This document shows, in pieces, positions 8,376-18,000 of a DNA stretch of 64,000 nucleotides. A program made the translations under genes and the position numbers. Under the pieces are notes generated by a model, which saw nothing but the letters and a program-made list of their open reading frames with translations, was not told the origin of the DNA and ran no database searches. Numbering within the stretch: the first letter of the stretch is position 1; each line of letters starts with the position of its first letter. The stretch comes from Gammaproteobacteria bacterium HGW-Gammaproteobacteria-15. GTDB taxonomy: Bacteria > Pseudomonadota > Gammaproteobacteria > Enterobacterales > Alteromonadaceae. Location of the stretch: assembly GCA_002840125.1 (NCBI GenBank), contig PGZF01000002.1, positions 248,001 to 312,000 of the forward strand, written 5' to 3'.

Positions 8376-8682
8376 TTACTCATTTCGTAAGGCTTTCACC
8401 GGATCAGTCTGCAGTACCCGACGCAGTGGAATAAAGCTGCAGAGTAGGGCGGCAAAAGCCAGCACTGCCAGTACGGCGGCCACCAACACTAACAAGGACA
8501 ACAGTAACATAGCCTGTGACACGTTGGATAAAGTCACCGCTTTGCACGGTAGCTACACTCACACTGGCAGCACTGATGTAATGCAAACCACCGGCAAAAC
8601 CTATCGCCCAGCCGCTGATTAGCAGCAGGGCTGATAGCAATCCAATAGCACTGTATACCAGCGTACTGAGATTAGTTTTCAT
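8376..8682 (-). pseudogene. Deletion scar joining an efflux membrane-fusion protein start to an FtsX permease end
   Basis: From the ATG at 8682 the reading frame gives an N-terminal membrane anchor (MKTNLSTLVYSAIGLLSALLL) and then VATVQSGDFIQRVTGYV, the way HlyD/MacA-type periplasmic adaptors begin. Near 8505 the similarity ends. A different frame then carries a hydrophobic helix and SFIPLRRVLQTDPVKALRNE followed by TAA at 8376-8378. That is the characteristic C-terminus of FtsX/MacB-type ABC permeases. In such operons the adaptor gene comes first and the permease last, so a single internal deletion would remove the rest and leave this out-of-frame joint. Not expected to be functional. Confidence 0.7.
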
Positions 8683-8896
8683 ACAAGCCTCTATATCGCG
8701 CCGCAGCAGAGGTGAGTTTGCTCATTATTTTCTTCCTTGTTAGAGGATAAAAAATAGTAAACCAAGCGCCACAGCATCGAAACTATGCTTATGTATAGGT
8801 CTCATTTCCCGCGGTAGTGGTTAAGATAATATGCACAGAGATAACTATTAAGCCGACAGCACTTAAAGCTTTATCATCTGGTTAAGGAGTATAGCT

Positions 8897-9802
8897 ATGA
8901 ACAAAGTAACGCTTAAACAATGGCATATGTTCCAGGCGGTCGTAAAATATGGCGGCTTTGCTCAGGCTAGTGAAAAAATTTTCAAGAGTACGTCTTCAGT
9001 ACATCACTCAGTAAATAAACTAGAGGAGATGCTAAATGTAAGTTTACTGAAGGTAGAAGGCCGAAAAACGCGATTGACGTCGCATGGCAAGAAAATACTC
9101 TGTCTTGTAGAAAAGCTATTATCAGATGCTTGTAATCTCGAAACCTACGTTGCTGGTTTAACACGTCTGCAAGACTCAAACATTAAAATTGCTGTTGACG
9201 AATTATTCCCGATTGGCATTCTAAGAAGTGTGCTGCAATCAACAAGCAACGAACTTTTGCTGAAGCAGCTTGAGATCACTCAGGTATCAACAGCATCTTT
9301 TGACGACGAATATCATTCAGATGTTGTTTTATCAGTACTTAATTCGGCGGCGTCTGGATTCTCAGTAAAAAGCGTGGTCAGCGTACGTTATGTGGCGGTT
9401 GTTGGCACGAAAAACTCAGCTTTCGATAGCACTAATGTCGTCTCGGCGAGTGCATTGAATAAGCACATTGAGATCACGGTTGATCGGACCGCTGCAACCA
9501 GTTCGGTAGATTCATCCATCAATAACAGTTGCTGGAAAGTTGATAAATTGAGCTCAGCCATTGAGTTAGTCTGTGAAGGGATTGGTTATGCCTGGTTACC
9601 TTATCCTGACGTGCAACACTTAATTGCTGAAGGTAAATTGCGCAAAATTGTCTTTTTCGATCAACCAAACATCCGTGAAGTCGATTTTTACCTCAACGTG
9701 AGGCAAGACTTGAGTTTGAAGCCAGGTGTCGAGAGTATTGTCCATCATTTTAAGAGTTTCGACTCAAGCCATAAGTTTGAACCTATGGCACTCTCTGAAT
9801 AA
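8897..9802 (+). CDS. LysR-family transcriptional regulator
   Basis: 301 residues. The N-terminal winged helix-turn-helix covers residues 1-62 (LKQWHMFQAVVKYGGFAQASEKIFKSTSSVHHSVNKLEEML), followed by the linker helix. The C-terminal effector domain is weakly conserved but ends with the expected pattern (CEGIGYAWLPYPDVQHLIAEGKLRKI). GGAG stands eight bases before the ATG. The upstream neighbour is the efflux scar on the other strand; a lost efflux operon would be a natural target, but this is only inference. The 200 bases before it hold no gene. Confidence 0.85.
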   Translation: MNKVTLKQWHMFQAVVKYGGFAQASEKIFKSTSSVHHSVNKLEEMLNVSLLKVEGRKTRLTSHGKKILCLVEKLLSDACNLETYVAGLTRLQDSNIKIAVDELFPIGILRSVLQSTSNELLLKQLEITQVSTASFDDEYHSDVVLSVLNSAASGFSVKSVVSVRYVAVVGTKNSAFDSTNVVSASALNKHIEITVDRTAATSSVDSSINNSCWKVDKLSSAIELVCEGIGYAWLPYPDVQHLIAEGKLRKIVFFDQPNIREVDFYLNVRQDLSLKPGVESIVHHFKSFDSSHKFEPMALSE

Positions 9803-9996
9803 CGGGAAAATGTTATCGCGTAGCCGGCGTTAAAAACGCCACAAGTAGAAAAACAGGCCACCTAACAGCCTCCAACACCACGCCGACGTTTGTCGTCGAA
9901 ATGTAAAGGTTGGTCGCACATTAGGGGGCTGCGAGAAACCGCCGCACATCTGATGCTGCGGCGGCCAATGGAGCTAATGACAATAAATCCTCGGAC

Positions 9997-10221
9997 TTAA
10001 GCCGTCAGGCGTCCAACGATTTTTCGCACCCCCGGAGCTACCACTGCGACTGTTGGAAAAGCGATTGGCCATGTGGTTATACAGCTTTTCAACCATTGCG
10101 CAACGAATCCGGAATGGATCCCTTGTGAGATTGCCAGAACAAACGCAGATACTATGCAGACCATAATGGCTGAGAGCAACGCACTGAAAAGGATTGGGGC
10201 AAAACGAGCGGGAATACGCAT
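9997..10221 (-). CDS. DUF2798 membrane protein
   Basis: 74 residues with two membrane helices (ILFSALLSAIMVCIVSAFVLAI and the segment WPIAFPTVAVVAPGVRKIV), matching the DUF2798 layout. The ribosome site AGGAG is six bases from the ATG. It is the second gene of a two-gene operon with the DUF2938 gene and follows it by 35 bases. Function of the family is unknown. Confidence 0.75.
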   Translation of the reverse strand: MRIPARFAPILFSALLSAIMVCIVSAFVLAISQGIHSGFVAQWLKSCITTWPIAFPTVAVVAPGVRKIVGRLTA

Positions 10222-10255
10222 TTTATTCTCCTATATAGTTGAGTAAGTTTGACTT

Positions 10256-10747
10256 TTATATCGGGTAAAAAAGCTGTAATGCCCAGCTTGATATGTACAA
10301 GCCGAGACCAAAAACTGTGTGGGTTATCAGGCTTTGCAGGCGGGCAGAACCTGGGTGTTGCGTTTTGGCGGCGGCAATGCCGGCGTCCATAGCAGGCTGC
10401 ATTAACAAAAAGGGAGCTATAACGGTGCCTATGCCAATTGTGAGTGCAGGACCTACCGTCGGATTGTGAAGCCACGATTCCCCCCAGATACCAATTAGCA
10501 AGGCCGCGAAGGCTATGCCTATCAGATAGTGGGCTATCCACCCTAGGATATGTTCTGCTGGCATGCGGGAAGATGCGGCGATGGAGTTATGACGAAATTG
10601 CCCGTGCTTCATGTGAGCAATCCAGCGTCCTACCATGCCATAGTTTGGGGCGGGGGTGCCGAGCAGTGGTTTGCGTACGATACTCCACAAGTCCATCACT
10701 ATAGTTGCTCCGATACCGATGAATACGATAGGTAATAGATTGTTCAT
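10256..10747 (-). CDS. DUF2938 membrane protein
   Basis: 164 residues, about four hydrophobic segments. The protein opens LLPIVFIGIGATIVMDLWSI and carries family-like blocks GMVGRWIAHMKHGQF, ILGWIAHYLIGIAFAALL and a final QSLITHTVFGLGLYISSW. I take the ATG at 10747, where AAAGGAGAGCGTT supplies the ribosome site; the ATG at 10795 would fall inside the promoter. It is transcribed divergently from a MerR-family gene and its promoter has MerR-type geometry, so it is probably controlled by that regulator. Confidence 0.8.
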   Translation of the reverse strand: MNNLLPIVFIGIGATIVMDLWSIVRKPLLGTPAPNYGMVGRWIAHMKHGQFRHNSIAASSRMPAEHILGWIAHYLIGIAFAALLIGIWGESWLHNPTVGPALTIGIGTVIAPFLLMQPAMDAGIAAAKTQHPGSARLQSLITHTVFGLGLYISSWALQLFYPI

Positions 10748-10786
10748 AACGCTCTCCTTTATTTGTCTTGATTTTGTACTAATGCT

Positions 10787-10817
10787 ATCGTACAACTTAA
10801 AGTCAACTTGAAGTCAA
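10787..10817 (-). promoter_or_regulatory. MerR-type promoter with 19-bp spacer and central dyad
   Basis: On the minus strand TTGACT (10817-10812) and TACGAT (10792-10787) are separated by exactly 19 bases, the long spacer characteristic of MerR-controlled promoters. The near-palindrome ACTTAAAGT-CA-ACTTGAAGT (10795-10814) covers the spacer and resembles the SoxR box. It would drive the DUF2938-DUF2798 operon, with repression or activation by the divergent MerR protein. Confidence 0.7.
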
Positions 10818-10827
10818 GAGGGTATTT

Positions 10828-11259
10828 ATGGACATTGCTGAAGTTGTCAAACGTTCTGGAGTACCAGCCTCAACATTGCGGTTTTATGAGGAGAAAGGAT
10901 TAATCAATTCTGTTGGCAGGCATGGGTTGCGCCGGGTTTTTAACGCCAGTGTATTGGAGCGGTTAGCCTTGATTGCACTGGGGCAGGCAGTGGGATTTTC
11001 ACTGGATGAAATCGCTCGCATGATAGGATCTAAAGGTAATCCTGATATCGACAGAGAGCTGCTGGTGAGTAAGGCTGACGAATTGGACAGAACCATTCAA
11101 AAGCTGATAGCAATGCGTGACGGTCTGCGGCATGCCGCTGTTTGTTCTGCGCCAAGTCATATGGAATGTCCGAAGTTTCGACGTCTTCTCGGGTTGGCTG
11201 CAGATGGAAAAATTAATAGTGAAGGCACAGTTAAGCTGTCGCAAGAACGGCGTTTCTAA
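10828..11259 (+). CDS. MerR-family transcriptional regulator
   Basis: 143 residues. The N-terminal winged helix is typical (IAEVVKRSGVPASTLRFYEEKGLINSVGRHGLRRVF), followed by the dimerisation helix (residues about 75-112). The short C-terminal segment carries two Cys (AAVCSAPSHMECPKFRRLL), which could be a redox or metal site. It has neither the SoxR cysteine cluster nor the MerR mercury pattern. It faces the DUF2938-DUF2798 operon, and the operator between them fits its family. Confidence 0.85.
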   Translation: MDIAEVVKRSGVPASTLRFYEEKGLINSVGRHGLRRVFNASVLERLALIALGQAVGFSLDEIARMIGSKGNPDIDRELLVSKADELDRTIQKLIAMRDGLRHAAVCSAPSHMECPKFRRLLGLAADGKINSEGTVKLSQERRF

Positions 11260-11286
11260 CACATTTTCGGGTTCCTGCATTGAAAG

Positions 11287-11312
11287 CGCCCAAAGTAGCC
11301 TTGGGCGATTTT
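11287..11312. terminator. Hairpin terminator between convergent genes
   Basis: CGCCCAA (11287-11293) pairs with TTGGGCG (11301-11307) across a seven-base loop and is followed by ATTTT. It separates the MerR gene from the convergent TonB receptor gene. Confidence 0.6.
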
Positions 11313-11359
11313 CTCTGTGCAAGGGTTTCCGCCTGCAAAAAACAGATCTGATTATTTGT

Positions 11360-13552
11360 TTAGAACCAGGTTTCCAGTTCCAGACCGATAACCCGCGGCG
11401 CATCCAGCGGCGCATAAAACAAACCATCATTGCCAAATGCCAGGTTTTCAATAGCTAAACCGCTGGCTTTACGCTCGTTGGTCAGGTTTTCACCAAACAG
11501 CCGTACCGCAAATTTATTGGCGACATAGCCCAGTTGTAAGCCTAATGTGGTTGTCGCAGCTTGCCGGATATCGCCCCGGGCACGCAGGGAAGTTTCTCCG
11601 GTAAAACCTACCTCGGTTCGCGCATAAATACCGTTTTGCCACTGGTATCGCAATGCCATGCCGCCGTCATATTTAGGTACAAACTGAATTGGCTGGTGGC
11701 GCACGTTAAGTGACTCATCCACTTGTAAATCGCGGTATTTTGCGTCGACATAACCTATATGGGCATCCATGGAAAATGCACTGCTGACTTGCCAGTGTCC
11801 TTCCAGCTCCAGCCCTTTACTACGGATGGAAGCATCAGAGCCGATAAAGTCTGAACTGACAGGACGGCCTTGTTCATCGGTAGCGATTTGTATTTCCTGC
11901 CAATTGTCTGAATTTATGTAAAAAACTGCACCGGACAGGCGCATTTTTTGATCTGCTGAGCGCCATTTAAAACCAACTTCACGGCTCCAGAGTGTTTCGC
12001 TGTCGTAAGAAATAATATCGTCATCGGCTACCCCTTGCTGCACGGCGACGAGATTAAAACCTCCCGGAATATAGCCACGTGCTGCCGAAGCATGTAACGC
12101 GAGGTCGTCGGTCAGTTTGTAATGCAAAGCCAGCCGCGGTAGCAAAATATCGTAGGTTTTGGCTAACTGCGCTTCGGGGTATACCACCACTGAGCCAAAG
12201 CCTAAATCGAGAGTGCCAGCTTGCTGTACGGTACTACGCTTGGCCTGATCATAGCGTAAGCCAGCCGTAATGCGTAATTGTGTTGACGCATAGAAATTAG
12301 CAGAACCAAACAAGCCGACGTCTTCGCTTTTTTTGCGTTGAACCGGGGCAGCAATATAAGAGTTAAGATCGCCTGGGCCAATAAAAGTTGCTTTAATATT
12401 ATCATTCGTTGCCTGGTAATATGAGGCGCCGACCATGTAATCAAAGCTGTCGCTCAGCAAAGAGCTGAAACGTGCTTCAACATTATTGAATTTTTCCTCG
12501 TTAGCTTCCCGCCCTGCTACGGCGGGGGTGGCGGTCAGATCAAAGTCGAGGCCTTTATGATCTTTTTCTACCTGCCGGTGAGACGCTGCCAGATCCAATG
12601 CACCATATTCCAACTGATAAGTGGCGCTGAGCCCGGCAACAAACTGTTGTTCGGTAAAATATTTAGGCGCATCTTCGTAATAGGTCCAGTCATCCGCCAG
12701 GCGTCCGCCGTTAAAACTATCGGCATACAGACTGTTATACAACGCCAGATTAAGCGGAACATATTGCTGACCAAAGATACCCGGCGCATCTAAATCCAGC
12801 CAGTAGGCGAGGGCGTTAACCGTTAACCTGTCGTTGGGGGTCCAGCGTAGTCGCCCTTGCAGATAGTGTTCAGTGAATTCACCGGTTTCGCCGGTAGAGG
12901 TGCCTTTATTTTTTAAATAGGCATCCTCCTGGGCTAACGTAAAGGCAACTGATCCCGTCAGAGTGCCTGGCAACAGTGAGCCGCTCAGCGCGCCATCGGT
13001 TTCAATGCTGTTACCGGATGGAAAGTGAGTGCCTGTTATGCGGATATTGCCTTCAGCCGTTTCAGTTGGGGGCTTGGTTGTCACCAGAATCAAACCTGAT
13101 TCTGTATTGGCACCATATAGCGTTGCTTGCGGCCCACGCAGCACTTCAACTGACTCAATCTGGTTGAGTACGGAATTGCTCAGTTCCCTGAAGGGGATGC
13201 CATCGATATAGACGGCAGCGCGGTTAACGATAAATGGGTTAGACTCTACCCCCCTTACGGTAATAAAAATACTGCCCCGTTGGCCAGACTCAGTAAATTG
13301 CACGTTGGGTACCAGATCATCAATACGGCTGAAATCCCGCAAACGTGCCTGATCAATCGCGGTAATGCCAAGTACGGTTACCGAGGCATCGCTGTCCTGA
13401 AATTCGGTATTACGTTTGGTTGCAGTAACAACAATCCTTTCCACTTCGTTGGTTGCTATCTTTGCCGTAGTGCTGTCGTCGGCCCAGGCAACCTGAACAC
13501 AGCAGATGAAGATCGACGCAGAGCATGCGCCTTGCAGTCCGTGTTTGATCAT
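11360..13552 (-). CDS. TonB-dependent outer-membrane receptor
   Basis: 730 residues with signal peptide (cleavage after WADD region likely), a TonB box-like ERIVVTATKR at about 38-47, a plug domain (FQDSDASVTVL to GLILVTTKPP, with VEVLRGPQATLYGANTESG at about 135-155) and a C-terminal beta barrel ending in Phe as usual for outer-membrane proteins. The sequence is of the type that imports ferric siderophores. A divergent AraC-family gene follows across 154 bases, a common pairing in siderophore uptake. No inner-membrane transporter is nearby. The substrate is not identified. Confidence 0.9.
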   Translation of the reverse strand: MIKHGLQGACSASIFICCVQVAWADDSTTAKIATNEVERIVVTATKRNTEFQDSDASVTVLGITAIDQARLRDFSRIDDLVPNVQFTESGQRGSIFITVRGVESNPFIVNRAAVYIDGIPFRELSNSVLNQIESVEVLRGPQATLYGANTESGLILVTTKPPTETAEGNIRITGTHFPSGNSIETDGALSGSLLPGTLTGSVAFTLAQEDAYLKNKGTSTGETGEFTEHYLQGRLRWTPNDRLTVNALAYWLDLDAPGIFGQQYVPLNLALYNSLYADSFNGGRLADDWTYYEDAPKYFTEQQFVAGLSATYQLEYGALDLAASHRQVEKDHKGLDFDLTATPAVAGREANEEKFNNVEARFSSLLSDSFDYMVGASYYQATNDNIKATFIGPGDLNSYIAAPVQRKKSEDVGLFGSANFYASTQLRITAGLRYDQAKRSTVQQAGTLDLGFGSVVVYPEAQLAKTYDILLPRLALHYKLTDDLALHASAARGYIPGGFNLVAVQQGVADDDIISYDSETLWSREVGFKWRSADQKMRLSGAVFYINSDNWQEIQIATDEQGRPVSSDFIGSDASIRSKGLELEGHWQVSSAFSMDAHIGYVDAKYRDLQVDESLNVRHQPIQFVPKYDGGMALRYQWQNGIYARTEVGFTGETSLRARGDIRQAATTTLGLQLGYVANKFAVRLFGENLTNERKASGLAIENLAFGNDGLFYAPLDAPRVIGLELETWF

Positions 13553-13583
13553 GACGTTCCTAAAAGGCTGAAATTATTAGTAA

Positions 13584-13602
13584 GAATAATTTTCGTATTA
13601 TC
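13584..13602. promoter_or_regulatory. Possible weak Fur box
   Basis: GATAATACGAAAATTATTC on the minus strand matches 11 of the 19 consensus Fur positions by my count, just upstream of the TonB receptor gene. This is suggestive only; the surrounding A/T-richness makes chance matches likely. Confidence 0.3.
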
Positions 13603-13706
13603 CTGACAGCTTAAAAGTGTGCCACTCCAAAACTGGTAAATGCTCCACACCTGACAAGATGTTATGATATATTGTATCAAATAAAGGTTTTTACGCTGGC
13701 AAAATA

Positions 13707-14549
13707 ATGCTTAAACGCGAAATTGATAATTATGGAGAGCATTCTGCACAGGTTTTTGCCAGCAGTGACGATTCGACCCTGTTGGTTCGTTCAGCGTTCA
13801 AAACGTTTGCAGGAGAGATCCCCGCCAGTCCGTACCTTCGGATCGGGCTAAATCTGGGCGGTGGAGGGTTGGTAAAGCAATGGTCTGGTACCCGGTTTAT
13901 TGAAGAGGAGTGGAGTCGGGGCGCGTTGACAGTTTGGTCCGGAGATCCCTGCTACGCGCAATGCCCGACGGTTGATATGCTTGGGCTGGCAGTAAATTTG
14001 AACGCCTGGCATTTGGCCGGACGTACAGAACTCTCTGCTGATAATTTGACGGTAAAAACCTTTCAGATTATCAACGATGAATTTATGTCAGCCATGCTGA
14101 TGGCCCTGTGGCGCAGCGCACAAATTTACGGCATCTCCACTGTGTTTTTTGAGCAGGGGGTAAGGCAAATTCTGGAACGACTTTCAGCTGAAAAGCCACA
14201 GCGCCAAGTGTTGCTGAACCGTCGGCCTTTAACGAAGAGAGCGTTAACCCGGGTACAGGAATTAGTAAAGGACAAATTGCATGCGGATCTCAGTGTGGCG
14301 CAAATGGCCGGGCTGTTACAGATGGATGAGACCAGCTTTGCCAAATCTTTTGCCCGTTCTACCGGGTTGACGCCCTTTGCTTATATTACTGCACAAAGAA
14401 TGGAAAAGGCTCAGGCACTGCTTAAGCTTGATTTTAGCGTCACAGATGTTGCGACTTCAGTTGGTTATACTAATCCCAGTAAATTTGCTGCGGCATTTCG
14501 TCGTTACGTTGGTATAACGCCAAGTGTCTGGCGCAAGATGAGCAATTAA
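13707..14549 (+). CDS. AraC-family regulator, probably of the TonB receptor
   Basis: 280 residues. The C-terminal 95 residues hold the double HTH (LSVAQMAGLLQMDETSFAKSFARSTGLTPFAYI and FSVTDVATSVGYTNPSKFAAAFRRYVGITPSVWRK). The N-terminal domain (YLRIGLNLGGGGLVKQWSGTRFIEEEW) resembles that of PchR-type regulators that sense a ferric siderophore. The divergent position to the TonB receptor supports that role. The most distant in style of the AraC proteins in this window; it is not related to the tandem pair at 1096. Confidence 0.85.
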   Translation: MLKREIDNYGEHSAQVFASSDDSTLLVRSAFKTFAGEIPASPYLRIGLNLGGGGLVKQWSGTRFIEEEWSRGALTVWSGDPCYAQCPTVDMLGLAVNLNAWHLAGRTELSADNLTVKTFQIINDEFMSAMLMALWRSAQIYGISTVFFEQGVRQILERLSAEKPQRQVLLNRRPLTKRALTRVQELVKDKLHADLSVAQMAGLLQMDETSFAKSFARSTGLTPFAYITAQRMEKAQALLKLDFSVTDVATSVGYTNPSKFAAAFRRYVGITPSVWRKMSN

Positions 14550-14643
14550 ACCGGCAACCTTGTTGCTAATGTACGCTTTCAAGCGTTTTAACGCTGTCTT
14601 TCTTTAAAGTGTGGTTGAGAGCCAAGCTGTGGCTTAATACTGC

Positions 14644-14843
14644 ATTAAGCCAATATACAGTGCGGTCCGGGGTATTGCAGGTGTCTGCCGGCAAAGTAAT
14701 GTCATTGGTCAGTTGATCAAGCTTTTCCAGTGCATCGCCATGCTGCCCGACCCACAACAAAAATCCAGTTTGTACTGATGGAATACGGCACTAGCCCTGA
14801 TTACAGAGGGGCTACTGTCTAAAGATTGCTCCAATAATCCCAT
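14644..14843 (-). pseudogene. ric: Internally deleted copy of the NO-damage repair gene ric
   Basis: Two blocks, about 14644-14750 and 14751-14843, are strongly similar to the intact ric gene at 19378-20076. The ATG at 14843 opens MGLLEQSLDS and reads in frame through AVFHQYKLDFCCG, matching the conserved N-terminus. It then jumps to sequence matching QHGDALEKLDQLTNDITLPAD but in another frame. The central iron-binding part of the gene has been deleted and the joint is out of frame; a stop follows soon after. The 14550-14643 stretch shows no gene. It is a dead second copy, about 5 kb from the live one. Confidence 0.85.
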
Positions 14844-15018
14844 TCTTATTGCCATTTTTTGTTAAAAATGTTGCTACTAAATGGTGAAACTAATATTTGC
14901 TAATTAAAGCCTGCGAACAGTAAATTTGCCTTTTACTAAAGCCGCATGTCGTCGCTTGGTGTTTTACGCTACTATAGTGCTATTAGTCGGCGGTAAAGCA
15001 AAAAATAAAATCGTCAAT

Positions 15019-18000
15019 ATGCCATCTTTTGAACGTACTGCGTGTCATTCACACAACCTTAGCCTCTGGCGACGGAAGCGCTTTAACGCGCTGCCAGGCT
15101 TGGTGATATGGCTTACCTTATGGTGTTGTGTAAACCTAACTGCGTTAGCGGCACTCAACGTGTCGCGTCTGTCACCGGATAATGGTTTAAGTCAGGGCGT
15201 GGTATATGCCATGAAGCTAGATAGCAAAGGGCAACTCTGGTTGGCGACGGAAAGTGACTTAGATCGCTTCGATGGCAGCAGCGTAGAACATACCCGGCCG
15301 TTACTTAATTTAAGTAGTGACATTGTCTGGGATTTTGATTTTATCAGCGATACGACACTGCATATAGCCACCGCTGATGCCGGTCTAATTGAGGTGGACT
15401 TACTCACTGGTAACGCACGTTATCTGCAGCGGGGAGCTGACGACACATTTTCCCGTGACGTGGCTATTTACTTAATTCGTCAGGATGCGCAGCAAACCCT
15501 CTGGTATGCCAATGCTTTGTCCGTTTATCAACTGAACGAAGCAGGGCAGTTGACTGAGGTGTTTAGCTTCAGCGACAAAGATCCGATAGCGCATCATATT
15601 CGTGACTTACTACGGATAGATAACAAGTTAATTATTGCCACATCTATGGGCTTGTATCAGCTAGACCTGCAGTCCAAGGTAGTTCAGCCGATTCATTATT
15701 TGCCTAAAGACGCAATTGCCGATCAACTTAACAGTAAAGCATTGTTGTTGCACGGTGAGCACTTGCTTATTGGCACTGTCCATGGGCTATACCGCCTGCC
15801 TGTTGCGGCTATACTGCAGAGCGGGGAAAGTCTGCCGGCTGAAACGCTGTTGCCGGAGCATAATATCTGGAAGATTAAGCATTCATCGCAGTATGGTTTG
15901 CTACTTGGCACCAATGCAGGCCTGCTGCACCTTGATAATGACACTATGAAAGCCCATACGTTATTCCAACCTGGGCAGACCAGCTATGGCTATGCTGATG
16001 ACACTATTCTGGATTTTATTGAGCTGGGTGATGGCACCTTCTGGCTGGGTTCCCGCGGCGACGGCGCTTACTTTTGGCATAACCAATTTAGCGGTTTTGA
16101 CAACGTGTTTAACCGTAGCGGTGAAAACCGGCTTAGCCATAACTTTGTGTTTGGTTTATACAGCACACCAACGGATCTGTGGATTGGCACCCAAAACGGG
16201 CTAAACCGTTACCACTGGCAAAGCGGTGAGACTGAACAATTTTTGGTTAATAGTGATAATACTGCGGTAGAGTCCGGTTCAACAATCTATGGTATTTACC
16301 CTGATCAGTCAGGACGTTATCTCTGGCTGTTGACCGCGGTTTCGCTGTCCAGGTTTGATACGGTGCTAAAGCAGGTGACACCGTATACTACCGCACAAGA
16401 CGCCGATTTTTTTCAGCAGTACTTTTACAATGTGACACAAACCGCGACTAAAGAACTGTTGGCCTTTACGATCAACGGCGCCTTTTGGTTAAAGAATGAT
16501 ACTTCAGTTGTTCCATTAAAGCAGCTGTCATCGTTTTTATCTACCCCTGAGCAAGCGCAATGGTTTGGTGCTAACCCGTTAAATGAAAATGAATATTTGT
16601 TTTTTTATCAGGGCGCTATCTGGCAGTATTCACTGCAGCAAGATACGGTGTCTCTGGTATATCAGGTACCGGAGCCACATAAAAACAAAGGCTTATTTGG
16701 TGAAGGTATGCAACAGCTTAATCAGAGCCTGTGGTTTCTAATCTCGGGTTTGGGGCTGGTAGAACTGGACAGCGTTACGCTGGCTGAAAGAAGCCGTTTT
16801 TTCAACCAGGAACAACCGGCACTGACCACCTCAACCTTATATGCGTTACAACAAGATACGTTGGGCTATCTGTGGATGAGCAGCCATTCCGGTTTATGGC
16901 GTTTTAACCCGGAAAAACGTCTGTTGCGCCAATTCACGCATCGTAGTGGTTTGGCTTACAACGAGTTTAATGGCACCTCAAGCCACTTTGCAGGCCATAA
17001 CGGCAAAATGGTGTTTGGCTCGATGCGGGGAGTCACTATCTTCGAGCCAGGTCAGTTTATCTCATCCAGACAAATTCAACCGACACTGTACTTTACCAAG
17101 ACATCGCTGGAGTCGAAGGCGTTAGCCACGCAATTAATACCCACGCAACAACAACAGTTGCAACTTACACACGATGACTATGGTCTGCGAGTGCAGGTTT
17201 CGGCATTTAATTACAAAGCACAAAGCGAAATGCAATATCGGTTTAACCTTAGCGGGCCGATGGATTTACCCAAGTACATCAAGTCAGTACCCCAGCTGGC
17301 GTTGCCTAGCCTGAAACCGGGTAACTACAGCTTAACCGTCACGGCATTTGATCCGGCTGCAGAGCAATACAGTTTGCCGGCACAGCTGCAAATCAGTGTA
17401 GCTTACCCACCTTGGCGCAGCCCATTAGCTTATATGTGTTACCTGGCCATACTATTGTGTGTGGCGGCATTTTGGTTCCACAGCCGGTTTAAACAACGAA
17501 TGCAGTTATTGCAGCAACATAATGCACTGAAGCAGGTTAACAATAAGCTGGAACTGGCACTGGCTGTGGCATCCAGTGACGCCTGGGAGGCAGATCTTGC
17601 TAATGACAGCCTGATGTACTCCAACCGGATGGCACTGCTATTCGCAGCGGCGCAGCCCACCTGCGGCCTGGATGATTATTTGGCTAAACTGCACCCGGAT
17701 GACAAAGCCAGCTATTACCAAAACTGGCAAGCGCTTAAGGACAACGAGAGTACAGAATTCAACTGTATTTACCGGATCAAAGCAATTGACGGTCAATGGC
17801 GCTGGTTTAAAGATGTTGGCAAATTAGCTGTTTTCGATGCAGATACGCCGCAGAAATTATATGGCTTATACACCGATATTACGTTACACAAGCTAACGGA
17901 GCAGGAGCTTGAGCATCTGTCGCATTACGATCAGATTACGGGCTTACCGAACCGTAATCTATTGCAACAGTATTTGATACCCATAGAAGGGGCGTCGCAG

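Noticed and set aside
8311..8622. Plus-strand ORF of 103 codons opposite the efflux scar
   Set aside because: Low-complexity Thr/Ala/Ser content as expected for antisense of hydrophobic coding DNA; no ribosome site.
11117..11458. Plus-strand ORF across the MerR end and the TonB receptor end
   Set aside because: It overlaps two well-supported genes and a terminator and has no family features.
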